64,000 nt of DNA from Compostimonas suwonensis (GTDB lineage: Bacteria; Actinomycetota; Actinomycetes; Actinomycetales; Microbacteriaceae), in the NCBI RefSeq assembly GCF_002797855.1, contig NZ_PGFB01000001.1, positions 310,001 through 374,000 of the forward strand, written 5' to 3'. A program made the translations under genes and the position numbers. Shown here in pieces: positions 1 through 8,940 of the stretch (the stretch's first letter is position 1; every line of letters starts with the position of its first letter). Under the pieces are notes generated by a model. The model was not told the origin of the DNA, made no database searches, and saw only the letters and a program-made list of their open reading frames with translations.

Positions 1-564
1 GATGCCGAACGGCGGCTTCTTGCGGGCCGTCTGCAGCACGTTGGCGAAGTTCGTGAAGATGCCCTGGGCCGTCTCGGGGCGCAGGTAGTGCAGACCGGTC
101 TGGTCGTCGACGACGCCCAGGTAGGTCTTCATGAGCCCCGAGAAGGCCTTGATCTCGGTCCACTGGCCGACCTTGTCGGGGTGCTCGGGGTCGGGGATGT
201 CGGCGAGGCCGTTGACCGGCGGGTGGCCGTGCTTCTCCTCGTAGGCCTCGAAGAGGTGGTCGGCGCGGTAGCGCTTGTGCGTGATGAGCGACTCGGTGAG
301 CGGGTCGGAGAAGACCTTGACGTGGCCGGAGGCCTCCCACACCGGGGTCGGCAGGATGATCGCCGAGTCGAGGCCGACGACGTCGCCGCGACCCATGACG
401 AAGGTCTTCCACCACTGCCGCTTGATGTTCTCCTTGAGCTCCACACCGAGGGGCCCGTAGTCCCAAGCCGAGCGCGTGCCCCCGTAGATGTCGCCGGCAG
501 GGAAGACGAAGCCTCGGTGCTGAGCGAGAGTGGTCACGGCGTCGAGTCGCGACTGTTCTGCCAC
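1..564 (-). CDS. glyS: Glycyl-tRNA synthetase, N-terminal part (truncated by window edge)
   Basis: Class II glycyl-tRNA synthetase of the dimeric (alpha2) type, which charges tRNA-Gly in the cytoplasm. Only the first 188 codons lie inside the window; the rest continues past base 1. The visible N-terminus contains [13 protein letters not shown] and [20 protein letters not shown], typical of this family just before motif 2. The start chosen is a GTG at 564 giving [22 protein letters not shown], which aligns with the usual actinobacterial N-terminus. A Rho-independent terminator for the next upstream gene separates the two, so glyS has its own promoter. Family assignment is firm. Confidence 0.95.
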   Translation of the reverse strand, partial: MAEQSRLDAVTTLAQHRGFVFPAGDIYGGTRSAWDYGPLGVELKENIKRQWWKTFVMGRGDVVGLDSAIILPTPVWEASGHVKVFSDPLTESLITHKRYRADHLFEAYEEKHGHPPVNGLADIPDPEHPDKVGQWTEIKAFSGLMKTYLGVVDDQTGLHYLRPETAQGIFTNFANVLQTARKKPPFGI

Positions 565-610
565 GGGGTCCTCCAAGATCGTGGGCCCAGAGTGAAGCGG
601 ATAGGGACGC

Positions 611-654
611 AAAAGGGGGCCCGGTTGCTAGAGCAATCCTAGCGACCGGGCCCC
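611..654 (-). terminator. Rho-independent terminator of the 677-1156 gene
   Basis: A nearly perfect inverted repeat (GGGCCCGGTTGCTAG paired with CTAGCGACCGGGCCC) around a short loop. On the minus strand it is followed by TTTT (the AAAA at 611-614). It lies just past the stop codon of the leftward membrane-protein gene and before glyS. Confidence 0.85.
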
Positions 655-676
655 GGGTGCTCCGCCGGGCGGAGGG

Positions 677-1156
677 TCAGACGGCGTCAGCTCTCGACGG
701 CCGGGGCGTGATCGCGATCAGCGCCCACCCCATGAGCCCGAGCAGCAGGCCCGTTCCGATCGCGAAGACCGCGACGCCGAAGGAGACCACCGAGGTGAAG
801 AGGGATGCCCGCAGGAACGACGCGTTCATCATCGTCGCCCGCACGGGGTCGTCCTGGTCGAGCTCGGCGTAGGTCTTCCCCCCGCTGGCCTCGAGGGCGT
901 GGTGGTTGATGATGTCGGCCTGAGCGAAGGCCGAGAACGGACCGGCCACCGGGGATCCGCCGAGGAACGCGGCATCCTCGGCCACGGTGATCCTCTCGTC
1001 GGAGAGCTGGCCGCTCACCATGCCCCAGACGACGCCGCCCGCGACGATCATCACGAGTCCGCCGAGGATGCCGAGGAATCCGATCCAGCGCACGATGCGC
1101 GCCTTCGTGGGGCTCACGGCCACGGCCGAGGTGCTCACACTGCTTGTGCTGGTCAC
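677..1156 (-). CDS. Conserved small membrane protein, function unknown
   Basis: A 159-aa protein with a hydrophobic segment near residues 21-46 and a long hydrophobic C-terminal region near 116-150. The polar stretch between them contains FAQADIINHHALEASGGKTY. Similar actinobacterial proteins are often labelled aromatic ring-opening dioxygenase LigA, but nothing here supports an enzyme. The GTG at 1156 was chosen because GAAAGG lies 9 nt upstream; an ATG at 1183 extends the frame but has no ribosome-binding site. It is followed by its own terminator. A GGGnnCAAAGnCCC motif sits 84 bp upstream, suggesting it may belong to the DevR-like regulon inferred nearby. Confidence 0.75.
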   Translation of the reverse strand: MTSTSSVSTSAVAVSPTKARIVRWIGFLGILGGLVMIVAGGVVWGMVSGQLSDERITVAEDAAFLGGSPVAGPFSAFAQADIINHHALEASGGKTYAELDQDDPVRATMMNASFLRASLFTSVVSFGVAVFAIGTGLLLGLMGWALIAITPRPSRADAV

Positions 1157-1239
1157 TGTTGTGCCTTTCGTCGGGAAGACCATCTGTCGGAGGTGTGGCT
1201 TCGTGTCTTCAGCTTCGCGGTCGCGGCGGCCCGGCCACA

Positions 1240-1253
1240 GGGCACAAAGTCCC
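1240..1253. promoter_or_regulatory. Candidate DevR/DosR-like operator (copy 1)
   Basis: GGGCACAAAGTCCC lies upstream of the leftward membrane-protein gene. It shares the pattern GGGnnCAAAGnCCC with sites at 5470 and 8222 and resembles the core of the mycobacterial DosR box (GGGACTWWAGTCCC). The functional call is inference. Confidence 0.45.
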
Positions 1254-1264
1254 CTCCTGGGGCT

Positions 1265-1332
1265 CGTGGCGCACGTTCTCCGTCGCGGCGCACCCGAGAA
1301 CGTGCGCCGCGACGAAGAAGTTATGCCGCGAC
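1265..1332. repeat. Intergenic palindromic repeat, GTGCGCCGCGACGAAG type, copy 1
   Basis: GGCGCACGTTCTC (1268-1280) pairs perfectly with GAGAACGTGCGCC (1296-1308) and is followed by GCGACGAAGAA. The same words recur in the intergenic repeat at 21303-21375. It lies between the leftward membrane gene and the end of pflA and contains no gene. Confidence 0.7.
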
Positions 1333-1350
1333 ATCCGCGCGACTACGCGA

Positions 1351-2133
1351 CTAGAAGACGCGGAGGCCGCGGGAGGCGAACTGGGCGCGCACCCGATCCT
1401 GCAGCGCGTCGTCCGGCGGCTTCACCCCGTGCAGCAGGTAGGGCTCCCCCAGCCGCTGCCACTTGCTCTCCCCCATCTGGTGGAAGGGCAGCACCTCGAC
1501 CCGCTCGACGTTGGGCCAGCGCGCCACGATGTCGGCCGCGGCGTCCACGTTGTCGACGGCGTCGGTGAGCCCGGGCACGAGCACGAAGCGCACCCAGGCG
1601 GGCGTGGAGCGCTCGGCGAGGCGGTCGCCGAACGCGATCGTCGGTGCGAGCTCGCGGCCGGTCACCGTGCGGTACGTGTCGGGCAGCCCCGACTTGACGT
1701 CGAGCAGCACGAGATCGAGGTCGTCGAGCACGGCGTCGGCGACCCGGCGACCCAGGAAGCCCGAGGTGTCGAGAGCGGTGCGGATGCCCAGGCGGCGGCA
1801 CTCGCCGACGATCCGCTCCACGAACGCCGGCTGCATGAGCGGCTCGCCGCCCGAGAGCGTGAGGCCGCCGCCCGTCGCGTCGAACACCGGACGGTAGCGC
1901 TCCACCCGCTCGAGGATCTCGTCGATGGAGGTGAGCGACCCCTCGCGCATCTTCCAGGTGTCGGGATTCTGGCAGTACCGGCAGCGCAATGGGCAACCGG
2001 CCAGGAACAGCGTCATCCGCGTTCCCGGCCCGTCGACCGCCGTCACGAGCTCCCAGGAGTGCACCCGGGCCACCGACCCCGAGCGGACCGCGTCGAGCTC
2101 GAGGTGGTGGAGGTCGAGCCGGGTGTCAGACAC
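1351..2133 (-). CDS. pflA: Pyruvate formate-lyase activating enzyme
   Basis: Radical SAM enzyme that installs the glycyl radical on pyruvate formate-lyase using a [4Fe-4S] cluster and S-adenosylmethionine; it is oxygen sensitive. The 260-aa product has the cluster motif CPLRCRYC (Cys47, Cys51, Cys54) and the SAM-binding SGGEP at about 94-98. The GTG at 2133 overlaps the pflB stop codon, indicating translational coupling; the open frame extends further upstream only inside pflB. The order usp-pflB-pflA on one strand implies a single anaerobic or microaerobic operon. Confidence 0.95.
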   Translation of the reverse strand: MSDTRLDLHHLELDAVRSGSVARVHSWELVTAVDGPGTRMTLFLAGCPLRCRYCQNPDTWKMREGSLTSIDEILERVERYRPVFDATGGGLTLSGGEPLMQPAFVERIVGECRRLGIRTALDTSGFLGRRVADAVLDDLDLVLLDVKSGLPDTYRTVTGRELAPTIAFGDRLAERSTPAWVRFVLVPGLTDAVDNVDAAADIVARWPNVERVEVLPFHQMGESKWQRLGEPYLLHGVKPPDDALQDRVRAQFASRGLRVF

Positions 2134-4393
2134 CCGCGTGGAAGGTGCGGCTGAGCACGTCGAGCTGCTGCTCACGTGTGAGTCGCACGAAGTTGACCGC
2201 ATAGCCCGAGACCCGGATGGTCAGCTGCGGGTACTCCTCCGGGTGCGCCATGGCGTCGAGAAGGGTCTCGCGGTTGAGCACGTTGATGTTCACGTGGTAG
2301 CCGTGCGAGACCGTGAAGGCGTCGAGCAGCCCCACGAGGTTCTGCACCTGCTCCCCGCGCGTGCGACCGAGGCCGCTCGGCACGACCGTGTTGGTGAGCG
2401 AGATGCCGTCCTGGGCCTCGGAGTAGGGCAGCTTCGCCACGCTCAGTGCCGAGGCGAGCATGCCGTGGGTGTCGCGCCCGTTCATGGGGTTGGCGCCCGG
2501 GGCGAACGGCGTCCCGCCCTCGCGTCCGTCGGGGGTCGGCCCCGTCTTGGTGCCGTAGACGACGTTGGAGGTGATCGTGAGCACCGACTGGGTGTGCACG
2601 GCGTCGCGGTACGTCGGGTGCTTGCGCAGCATCGCCATAAAGCGCTCGACGATCTCCACGGCGATCGCGTCGACCCGGTCGTCGTCGTTGCCGAACGCCG
2701 GGTACTCGCCCTCGACCGTGTAGTCGACGACGAGTCCCGTCTCGTCGCGCACCGGCCGCACGGTCGCGTAGCGGATGGCGGAGAGGGAGTCGGCAGCGAC
2801 GCTCAGCCCCGCGATCCCGCAGGCCATCGTGCGGAGGACGGATCCGTCGTGCAGCGCCATCTCGAGCCGCTCGTAGGCGTACTTGTCGTGCATGTAGTGG
2901 ATGCAGTTGAGGGCGTCGACGTAGGTCTCGGCGAGCCACTCCAGGGTGGCGAGGTAGGCCTGCCAGACGGCGTCGTAGTCGAGAACCTCACCCGCGAGCG
3001 GCGGGGTCGGCGGTGCGATCTGCTCGCCGCTGAGCTCGTCCCTTCCGCCGTTGATCGCGTAGAGCAGCGACTTCGCGACGTTGACGCGGGCTCCGAAGAA
3101 CTGCATCTGCTTGCCGACGCGCATGGGCGAGACGCAGCAGGCGATGGCCGCGTCATCCCCCCAGGCCTCGCGGATGAGCTCGTCGGACTCGTACTGGATC
3201 GCGGAGGTGTCGATCGACACCTGGGCGCAGAAGCGCTTGAAGCCCTCCGGCAGCGCCTCGCTCCACAGCACGGTGAGGTTGGGCTCGGGCGCCGGCCCCA
3301 GGTTGTAGAGGGTCTGCAGGAAGCGGAAGGCCGTGCGGGTCACGAGCGGACGCCCGTCCTCGCCGATGCCGCCGATCGACTCGGTCACCCAGGTCGGGTC
3401 GCCGGAGAAGAGCTGGTCGTACTCGGGCGTGCGCAGGAAGCGCACGATCCGCAGCTTGATCACGAGGTCGTCGACGAGCTCCTGCGCCTCGCGCTCGGTG
3501 AGCGTGCCGGCGCGCAGCTCGCGTTCGAGATAGATGTCGAGGAAGGCCGTGTTGCGCCCGAAGGACATCGCGGCGCCGTTCTGCTCCTTGACCGCGCCGA
3601 GGTAGGCGAAGTACAGCCACTGCACGGCCTCGCGGGCGGTGCGGGCGGGCCGGGAGACGTCGAAGCCGTAGGAGGCCGCCATCGCGGCGAGCTCGCGCAG
3701 GGCCCTGATCTGCTCGGCGTTCTCCTCGCGGTCGCGGATGACCGCCTCGGTGGAGAAGTCCATGTCGAGCGCGGCCCGCTCGAGCCTCTTGGCGGCGATG
3801 AGCCCGTCGACCCCGTAGAGCGCGACCCTGCGGTAGTCGCCGATGATCCGGCCACGGCCGTAGGCGTCGGGCAGCCCCGTGATGAGATGGCTGTGGCGGG
3901 CGCGTTTGACGGCGGGCGGGTAGACGTCGAAGACGCCGTCGTTGTGGGTCTTGCGATACCGGGTGAAGATCGTCTCGAGCTCGGGCGAGACGGGGTAGCC
4001 GTACGTCTCGAGCGCGCCCGCGACCATCCGCCAGCCGCCGAAGGGCATGATGGCGCGCTTGAGCGGGGCGTCGGTCTGAAGGCCGACGATGATCTCGTTC
4101 TGCCGGTCGATGTAGCCGGGGGCATGGGCCGTGATGGTCGACGGAGTGATCGCGTCGACGTCGTAGACGCCCTTCTCACGCTCCTCGGGGAACAGCGCGA
4201 CGAGCTTCTGCCAGACGCCGCTCGTGCGCTCGGTGGGGCCCTCGAGGAATCCCGCGTCACCTTCGTAGGGCGTGTAGTTGCGCTGGATGAAGTCGCGCAC
4301 GTCGATCGAGTCCTGCCAGGGGCCCGGGCGGAAGCCCTCCCAGCCGGCTGTCGTCTCCTGCCGTTCGCTTCGAGTGCCATCGGTCATGGTCAT
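2126..4393 (-). CDS. pflB: Pyruvate formate-lyase (formate C-acetyltransferase)
   Basis: Glycyl-radical enzyme converting pyruvate and CoA to acetyl-CoA and formate when oxygen is scarce. The catalytic cysteine pair lies in [20 protein letters not shown], about residues 419-420, matching Cys418/419 of E. coli. The radical glycine is in [12 protein letters not shown] near the C-terminus (about Gly730). Length of about 755 aa is normal. Three in-frame ATGs occur at 4402, 4393 and 4387; AAGGAG is 2 nt from the first and 11 nt from the second, so the exact start is uncertain. It lies about 60-70 bp after usp and overlaps pflA. Confidence 0.97.
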   Translation of the reverse strand: MTMTDGTRSERQETTAGWEGFRPGPWQDSIDVRDFIQRNYTPYEGDAGFLEGPTERTSGVWQKLVALFPEEREKGVYDVDAITPSTITAHAPGYIDRQNEIIVGLQTDAPLKRAIMPFGGWRMVAGALETYGYPVSPELETIFTRYRKTHNDGVFDVYPPAVKRARHSHLITGLPDAYGRGRIIGDYRRVALYGVDGLIAAKRLERAALDMDFSTEAVIRDREENAEQIRALRELAAMAASYGFDVSRPARTAREAVQWLYFAYLGAVKEQNGAAMSFGRNTAFLDIYLERELRAGTLTEREAQELVDDLVIKLRIVRFLRTPEYDQLFSGDPTWVTESIGGIGEDGRPLVTRTAFRFLQTLYNLGPAPEPNLTVLWSEALPEGFKRFCAQVSIDTSAIQYESDELIREAWGDDAAIACCVSPMRVGKQMQFFGARVNVAKSLLYAINGGRDELSGEQIAPPTPPLAGEVLDYDAVWQAYLATLEWLAETYVDALNCIHYMHDKYAYERLEMALHDGSVLRTMACGIAGLSVAADSLSAIRYATVRPVRDETGLVVDYTVEGEYPAFGNDDDRVDAIAVEIVERFMAMLRKHPTYRDAVHTQSVLTITSNVVYGTKTGPTPDGREGGTPFAPGANPMNGRDTHGMLASALSVAKLPYSEAQDGISLTNTVVPSGLGRTRGEQVQNLVGLLDAFTVSHGYHVNINVLNRETLLDAMAHPEEYPQLTIRVSGYAVNFVRLTREQQLDVLSRTFHAGV

Positions 4394-4463
4394 CGAGATC
4401 ATCTCTCCTTGTCTGATTCGTTCCCCGTGCCCGGATCCGTTCCCCGAGCCCGCCGAAGGGCGC

Positions 4464-5378
4464 TCACCCCGCGGAGCGGCCCCCCGCGGCCTGTGTCATC
4501 CGCTCGCCCGGCGCGGCCCCGGCGAGCGCGATCTCCGTCGCCGCGTCGAATCCCGTGCGCACGACGATCGTCGGCGCCACGAGGTTGAAGAGCGTGTCGT
4601 GCACAACGGGGCCGAGCGCGCCCAGCTGCGCTCCCTCGCCGGAGGCGCCGACCACGAGCAGGGCGCAACGCCCGGATGCCTCGACGAGTGCCTCCGCGGT
4701 GGCCCGCTGGAGGATGCGCCGGCGGATCGTGAGCCCGGGATGACTGCCGCGCAACCGCTCGGCGGCGGCGTCGAGCAGCCGCTCCGCACGGGCGAGAGCG
4801 CCCTCCGCCCCACTCGCCGGCGCGAACTCGTGCGCGGGGGCGACGCCCTTCCAGGCCCGCACGAGCGTGAGCTCCGCCCTCGAGCGCTCGGCCTCCGAGG
4901 CCGCGAACGCCAGGGCTGCGCGGCCGTAGGAGGAGTCGTCCACTCCCACGACGATCCCCTCCCGCTCGAGCGACGAGGAGTCGGGCACGAATGCCACGTC
5001 GCTGTGGGCCAGCGCGGGAAGCTGGAGGAAGCGCGATCCGAAGACCCTGCCCTGCACGAACCCGGTCTTGTGGGTGCCCACGACCACGAGCGAGGCGTCG
5101 AGCGAGGCCTCCACGAGCGCGGGCAGCGGCCGGCCGAAGACCAGCCTCGTCTCGATGTCGAGCCGATGCCCCTGGCAGACGAACTCGGTGCGCAGGATCT
5201 CCCGCGCACGCCTCAGCGCGCCTCCCGCTTCCGCCGACTGCGAGACGGCCTCCGGACCCGAGACGTGCAGGATCCTGATCCGCTGCCCCGTCGCGACGGC
5301 ACGGCGGGCCGCCCAACGCAGCGCTGCCAGACTCGGTGAGGAATCGTCCACACCCACCACGATCGTGTGCGCCATCAT
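4464..5378 (-). CDS. Tandem-domain universal stress protein
   Basis: A 304-aa protein with two UspA domains (roughly 3-140 and 150-290). Both begin with the VVGVDDS nucleotide-binding loop and both carry late glycine-rich ATP-motif segments ([17 protein letters not shown] and [16 protein letters not shown]). Tandem-domain USPs of this kind are common members of the DosR dormancy regulon in mycobacteria. The start is one of two adjacent ATGs (5378 or 5375) behind AGAGGGG. The gene is divergent from the devS-like kinase and heads the likely usp-pflB-pflA operon. A DosR-like motif lies in the shared promoter region. Confidence 0.9.
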   Translation of the reverse strand: MMAHTIVVGVDDSSPSLAALRWAARRAVATGQRIRILHVSGPEAVSQSAEAGGALRRAREILRTEFVCQGHRLDIETRLVFGRPLPALVEASLDASLVVVGTHKTGFVQGRVFGSRFLQLPALAHSDVAFVPDSSSLEREGIVVGVDDSSYGRAALAFAASEAERSRAELTLVRAWKGVAPAHEFAPASGAEGALARAERLLDAAAERLRGSHPGLTIRRRILQRATAEALVEASGRCALLVVGASGEGAQLGALGPVVHDTLFNLVAPTIVVRTGFDAATEIALAGAAPGERMTQAAGGRSAG

Positions 5379-5469
5379 CGGCCCCTCTCGCATCCGGACA
5401 CGGTCCGCATCCCTCCGACCGCATCCGCCGCCGGTCCCCTCAGTCTGATCGCGGGCGAACCGCACGGCA

Positions 5470-5483
5470 GGGTCTTTGGTCCC
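5470..5483. promoter_or_regulatory. Candidate DevR/DosR-like operator (copy 2) in the usp/devS promoter region
   Basis: GGGTCTTTGGTCCC on the plus strand (GGGACCAAAGACCC on the minus) sits 92 bp before usp and 104 bp before devS. It is the best DosR-box match of the three sites, with an imperfect dyad GGGWC-N4-GNCCC. Position and gene content support, but do not prove, binding by the adjacent regulator. Confidence 0.55.
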
Positions 5484-5587
5484 GCGCTTCCGAGATGGGG
5501 CGGGACCCGAAACCTGCCGGCGCTAGAATCGCGATGCGGCGGCGCGGTCACGCGTCCGCCTCCCCACCACGTCGAAGCAGGGGTGAG

Positions 5588-7288
5588 ATGCGCCACGACG
5601 ATCTGTCCTTTCCCGATCAACCGCGCGGGGAACTGGATCGCGCCCTCGACGAGCTCGTGGGCCGCGCGCAGCAGGTGCGCGCGACCCAGGGCCGGCTCCG
5701 GGCGCTGCTCACGGCCAATCAGGCCGTCGTCGGGAACCTCGAGCTGAGCGCCGTGCTGCGGCAGATCGTCGAGTCGGCCGTCGACCTCGTCGGAGCGGAG
5801 TACGGCGCGCTGGGCGTCATCTCACCGCACGGAGGGCTGGAGCAGTTCATCCACGTCGGCATCCCCGACGCCGAGGCCGCGCGGCTGGGGCATCTGCCCG
5901 AGGGGCGCGGGCTGCTCGGCGCGCTCATCGACGACCCCCGCCCCATCCGCCTCGAGCATCTCTCCTCCGACCCGCGATCCGCGGGATTCCCCCCGGGTCA
6001 CCCGCCGATGGACAGCTTCCTCGGGGTTCCGGTGCGCGTGAGAGACGAGGTCTTCGGCAACCTCTACCTCAGCAACCGCTTGACGGGGAGCTTCACCGAG
6101 GAAGACGAGCAGCTGGCCACAGCGCTTGCGGCGACGGCGGGGATCGCGATCGACAACGCCCGGCTCTTCGCCGAGACGCGCAGACGACAGGCCTGGTCGG
6201 CCGCGTCGGCCGAGATCACCTCGAGCCTCCTCACCGCCGACGCGCGGGACTCGATCCCGATGCTCGCGCAGCGCGTGCGACAGCTCGCGGAGGCGGATCT
6301 CGTATGCGTCGTGCTGCCCGCGGCCGACGACCCCGCCGTTCTCGTCGTCGACGCCGCCCACGGCCTGGGCGACGCGGATGTCGCGGGGCGCCGCTTCCCC
6401 GCGGAGGCCACGGTGCTCGGGGCCGTGCTCGAAGGCAAGCAGCCCAAGCTGCTCGACGACGGCGCCGACAGCGGCCTCCACTCCGACGGGCTGCCGCGGT
6501 TCGGCCCCATGATGGCGGTTCCCCTCGGCGGACGCGCCCGAGGGGTTCTGCTCGTCGCCCGGCGGCCCGGCGCCGCCCGGTTCACCCCCTCCGATCTGGA
6601 GCTCGCGGCGGACTTCGCGGGGCAGGCCAGCGTCGCGATGGAGCTGGGACTCGCCCGCACCGATCGCGAGCAGCTGGCCCTCCTGGAGGAGCGCGGCCGG
6701 ATCGCCCGCGATCTGCACGACCACGTCATCCAGCAGCTCTTCGGAACCGGGCTCGAGCTGCAGAGCCTCGCGAGCCTCGTTCCCCCCGGGGTGACGGCCG
6801 AGCGTCTCCTGAGCGCAGTCGACGGCGTCGACGCCGCGATCGCGCAGATCCGCACCGTCATCTTCGCCCTCTCGGTTCGCGGTGCCGATCCCCGGCACTC
6901 GGTGCGCCACCGCATCCTCGACCTCGTCAACGAGGTCGCCCCCGGCCTGGCCCATCCGTCGAGTGTGAGCTTCTCGGGGCCGGTCGACCTCGTCGTCACC
7001 GGCGCCCTCGCCGACGACGTCGTGGCGGTCTGCCGCGAAGCGCTCGTCAACGTGGTGAAGCACGCGAAGGCTCAGAACACCGGGCTCGTGCTCACGGCGA
7101 GTGGCGCCGACGTCGAGCTCGTGGTCTCCGACGACGGGGTCGGCATCGCCGGCACGGGCCGCCGCAGCGGTCTCGCGAACCTGGAGCAGCGCGCCACGGC
7201 ACGCGGCGGCTCCCTGCTCGTGGACTCGGGACCGGACGGCACGCGGCTCGTGTGGAGAACCCCGCTCACGATGGGAGGCGGCGAATGA
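5588..7288 (+). CDS. devS: DevS/DosT-like haem GAF sensor histidine kinase
   Basis: A 566-aa cytoplasmic kinase with GAF-A (about 45-195), GAF-B (about 205-355), a dimerisation/phosphoacceptor helix RIARDLHDHVIQQL (His377) and a C-terminal HATPase domain with the N-box VCREALVNVVKHAK. In GAF-A the sequence GFPPGHPPMDSFLGVPV places His138 where mycobacterial DevS has its proximal haem ligand (FPPYHPPM, His149), so a haem-based O2/NO/CO sensor is expected. The ATG at 5588 follows AGGGGTGAG; a longer open frame upstream runs into the promoter. It overlaps the devR-like gene by 4 bp. Confidence 0.93.
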   Translation: MRHDDLSFPDQPRGELDRALDELVGRAQQVRATQGRLRALLTANQAVVGNLELSAVLRQIVESAVDLVGAEYGALGVISPHGGLEQFIHVGIPDAEAARLGHLPEGRGLLGALIDDPRPIRLEHLSSDPRSAGFPPGHPPMDSFLGVPVRVRDEVFGNLYLSNRLTGSFTEEDEQLATALAATAGIAIDNARLFAETRRRQAWSAASAEITSSLLTADARDSIPMLAQRVRQLAEADLVCVVLPAADDPAVLVVDAAHGLGDADVAGRRFPAEATVLGAVLEGKQPKLLDDGADSGLHSDGLPRFGPMMAVPLGGRARGVLLVARRPGAARFTPSDLELAADFAGQASVAMELGLARTDREQLALLEERGRIARDLHDHVIQQLFGTGLELQSLASLVPPGVTAERLLSAVDGVDAAIAQIRTVIFALSVRGADPRHSVRHRILDLVNEVAPGLAHPSSVSFSGPVDLVVTGALADDVVAVCREALVNVVKHAKAQNTGLVLTASGADVELVVSDDGVGIAGTGRRSGLANLEQRATARGGSLLVDSGPDGTRLVWRTPLTMGGGE

Positions 7289-7911
7289 TCAGGGTCTTCG
7301 TGCTCGACGACCACGAGGTGGTGCGCGCCGGGATCGTCGCGCTCCTGGAGGCGCAGGACGACATCGAGGTCGTCGGGGAGGCGGGCACCGCCGCGCAGGC
7401 CCGCGCCCGCATCTCCGCGACCCGCCCGGATGTCGCGCTGCTCGACGTGCGCCTGCCCGACGGAAGCGGCATCGACGTGTGCCGCGGCATCCGCTCGTCG
7501 CTTCCGGAGGTGCACTGCCTCATCCTCACCGCCTACGACGACGACGACGCGATGTACGCGGCCGTCATCGCCGACGCGGCCGGCTACGTGCTCAAAGACG
7601 TGCGCGGGAGCAAGCTCATCGAGTCGGTGCGGCAGGTCGCCGCCGGCCGGAGCCTCATGAACCCGAACCTCACCCACCGGGTGGTCGAGAACATGACCAC
7701 GAACGCGCACTCCGACCCCCGGCTCGACTCCCTGAGCCTGCGCGAACGGCAGATCCTCGCCCTCATCGCCGACGGGCTGACCAACCGCGAGATCGGCGAA
7801 CGGCTGTCTCTGGCGGAGAAGACCGTCAAGAACTACGTCTCGAACCTGCTGCGCAAGCTGGGGCTGCAACGACGCACCCAGGCGGCGATCCTGCAGCTCG
7901 AGAACCGCTGA
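7285..7911 (+). CDS. devR: DevR/DosR-like NarL-family response regulator
   Basis: A 208-aa response regulator. The receiver domain has an acidic pair at DD8-9, phospho-acceptor Asp54 (LLDVRLPDGSG) and Lys104 (GYVLKDVRG). A LuxR/NarL helix-turn-helix follows at about 145-205 (LSLRERQILALIADGLTNRE, EKTVKNYVSNLLRKL). The KDVRGSKL linker and overall length match DevR/DosR. It is translationally coupled to the kinase (ATGA overlap). The likely targets are the divergent usp-pflBA operon and genes bearing the GGGnnCAAAGnCCC motif. Confidence 0.95.
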   Translation: MIRVFVLDDHEVVRAGIVALLEAQDDIEVVGEAGTAAQARARISATRPDVALLDVRLPDGSGIDVCRGIRSSLPEVHCLILTAYDDDDAMYAAVIADAAGYVLKDVRGSKLIESVRQVAAGRSLMNPNLTHRVVENMTTNAHSDPRLDSLSLRERQILALIADGLTNREIGERLSLAEKTVKNYVSNLLRKLGLQRRTQAAILQLENR

Positions 7912-7968
7912 GCGGCTCGAGAACGCAGCGGCTCGAGAACCGCGCACGCGACCGCCGCCGGCAGCGGC

Positions 7969-8142
7969 TCAGCCCTCCTCGTCGTCGACCGGGCCTCCGA
8001 CTGCACCCGCTGCGTGCCGGGACGCCGCCGCCTTCCGCGCTGCCTGCAGCTGGATGCGCGCGACCATCTCGTACTTGAGCGCCGCCCACCGCTCGTTCGA
8101 GACGTGATGAACGCCTCTGCGTCCCTCCGCAGGGTTGCTCAC
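7969..8142 (-). CDS. Small hypothetical protein downstream of a DosR-like site
   Basis: A 57-aa basic-to-acidic protein beginning MSNPAEGRRGVHHVSNERW and ending GGPVDDEEG; no recognised domain. The GTG at 8142 has an excellent ribosome-binding site (AAGGAGGG, 4 nt upstream), which is the main evidence that it is real; an ATG at 8181 would extend it but lacks such a site. It is convergent with devR. A GGGnnCAAAGnCCC motif lies 80 bp upstream, so it may be a small stress protein of the same regulon. Confidence 0.6.
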   Translation of the reverse strand: MSNPAEGRRGVHHVSNERWAALKYEMVARIQLQAARKAAASRHAAGAVGGPVDDEEG

Positions 8143-8221
8143 GATGCCCTCCTTCTCGGTATCCACGTGTCCGGACGGCATCGTCCATGACCGAGCCTAG
8201 AAAGGCGGTGAGACGCGACTA

Positions 8222-8235
8222 GGGTCCAAAGGCCC
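8222..8235. promoter_or_regulatory. Candidate DevR/DosR-like operator (copy 3)
   Basis: GGGTCCAAAGGCCC upstream of the small 7969-8142 gene. It matches the GGGnnCAAAGnCCC pattern of the sites at 1240 and 5470 (12 of 14 bases identical to the reverse complement of the latter). Confidence 0.45.
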
Positions 8236-8258
8236 TCACGCCCTCCCCACAACGGCTG

Positions 8259-8345
8259 TTCTCCAAACGACGGACATTCTGCAGATATGGGGCAGTTTCT
8301 GCCGTTAAGAGCCCTTTTATCCCAGAATCTCCGTCGTTTGGAGAA
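8259..8345. repeat. 83-bp palindromic intergenic element, copy 1
   Basis: Terminal inverted repeats TTCTCCAAACGACGG... and ...CCGTCGTTTGGAGAA (one internal mismatch over 23 bp) flank a short unique centre. The core from CTCC to GGAG is 83 bp (8261-8343), exactly the length of the related element at 14852-14934. It resembles a miniature non-autonomous element; no coding capacity. It lies in the 366-bp gap between the 8142 start and the gene ending at 8509, in which I see no other feature apart from the operator-like site at 8222. Confidence 0.75.
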
Positions 8346-8508
8346 CCTGTGCGGTGGGGCGTGAGGCCGTGCGGGTGGACATCGCGGTCGACGGCGTCGG
8401 GCTGCCGGGCGCACAGCTCCTAATCGGAGGAGCCGTGTTCGGAACGGGCGCCGCTCGGGCCGGCTGCATCCAGCCGTGACCGAGCCGTCGCTCTCGTGCC
8501 CGCGTCGC

Positions 8509-8805
8509 CTAGTACGTCGTGAGGTTGCCCGTGCTGACCGCCGCCGCGGCGATGATGCCGAAGATGATGAAGAAGAGGATCCCGAGGGCGATCGAGACGA
8601 ATCCGATGATGATGGCGGCGAGCGCGAGGCCGCGGCCGCGCTCCCCGGTGCGCTTGATCTGGCTGAGGGCGATGAAGCCCAGGATGACAGCGACGACGTT
8701 GAACGCCAGGAGGGAGAGCACGAAGCCCACGACGGCGAGCACGTTGTAGCCCGGCTGCGCAGCGGGTGCCTGATACGGGGAGGGGGCGGGAGACTCGGTT
8801 GACAT
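8509..8805 (-). CDS. DUF4190-type small membrane protein
   Basis: A 98-aa protein with a proline-rich N-terminus (MSTESPAPSPYQAPAAQPGY) and two hydrophobic segments around residues 20-45 and 60-90 separated by the short loop LSQIKRTGERGRG. This pattern is typical of DUF4190 membrane proteins in actinobacteria. The ATG at 8805 follows GGAGCAG. Function is unknown. It is monocistronic and divergent from the Nudix gene. Confidence 0.85.
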   Translation of the reverse strand: MSTESPAPSPYQAPAAQPGYNVLAVVGFVLSLLAFNVVAVILGFIALSQIKRTGERGRGLALAAIIIGFVSIALGILFFIIFGIIAAAAVSTGNLTTY

Positions 8806-8928
8806 GGGCTGCTCCGATCGAAGGCGCCCCCGCGAAGGTGCGGGGCCGGACTGGTCGATGCAATCGTGGCAGCGCGATGCGAGGGGTGTCAATGGCCGCA
8901 TGCGGGAGCTCGCGCGCCGCCGCTGGCG

Positions 8929-8934
8929 TAGCGT
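8929..8934 (+). promoter_or_regulatory. -10 element of a likely leaderless transcript (Nudix gene)
   Basis: TAGCGT ends 6 nt before the GTG start at 8941, so transcription should begin at or next to the start codon. Confidence 0.5.
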
Positions 8935-8940
8935 TGAGGG

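Noticed and set aside
677-1156. Aromatic ring-opening dioxygenase LigA
   Set aside because: The label is frequent for similar proteins, but the sequence shows only membrane helices and no dioxygenase metal site.
7912-7968. Repeat of CTCGAGAAC after devR as a terminator
   Set aside because: Three short copies exist, but they do not form a stable stem with a T-run; no clear function.
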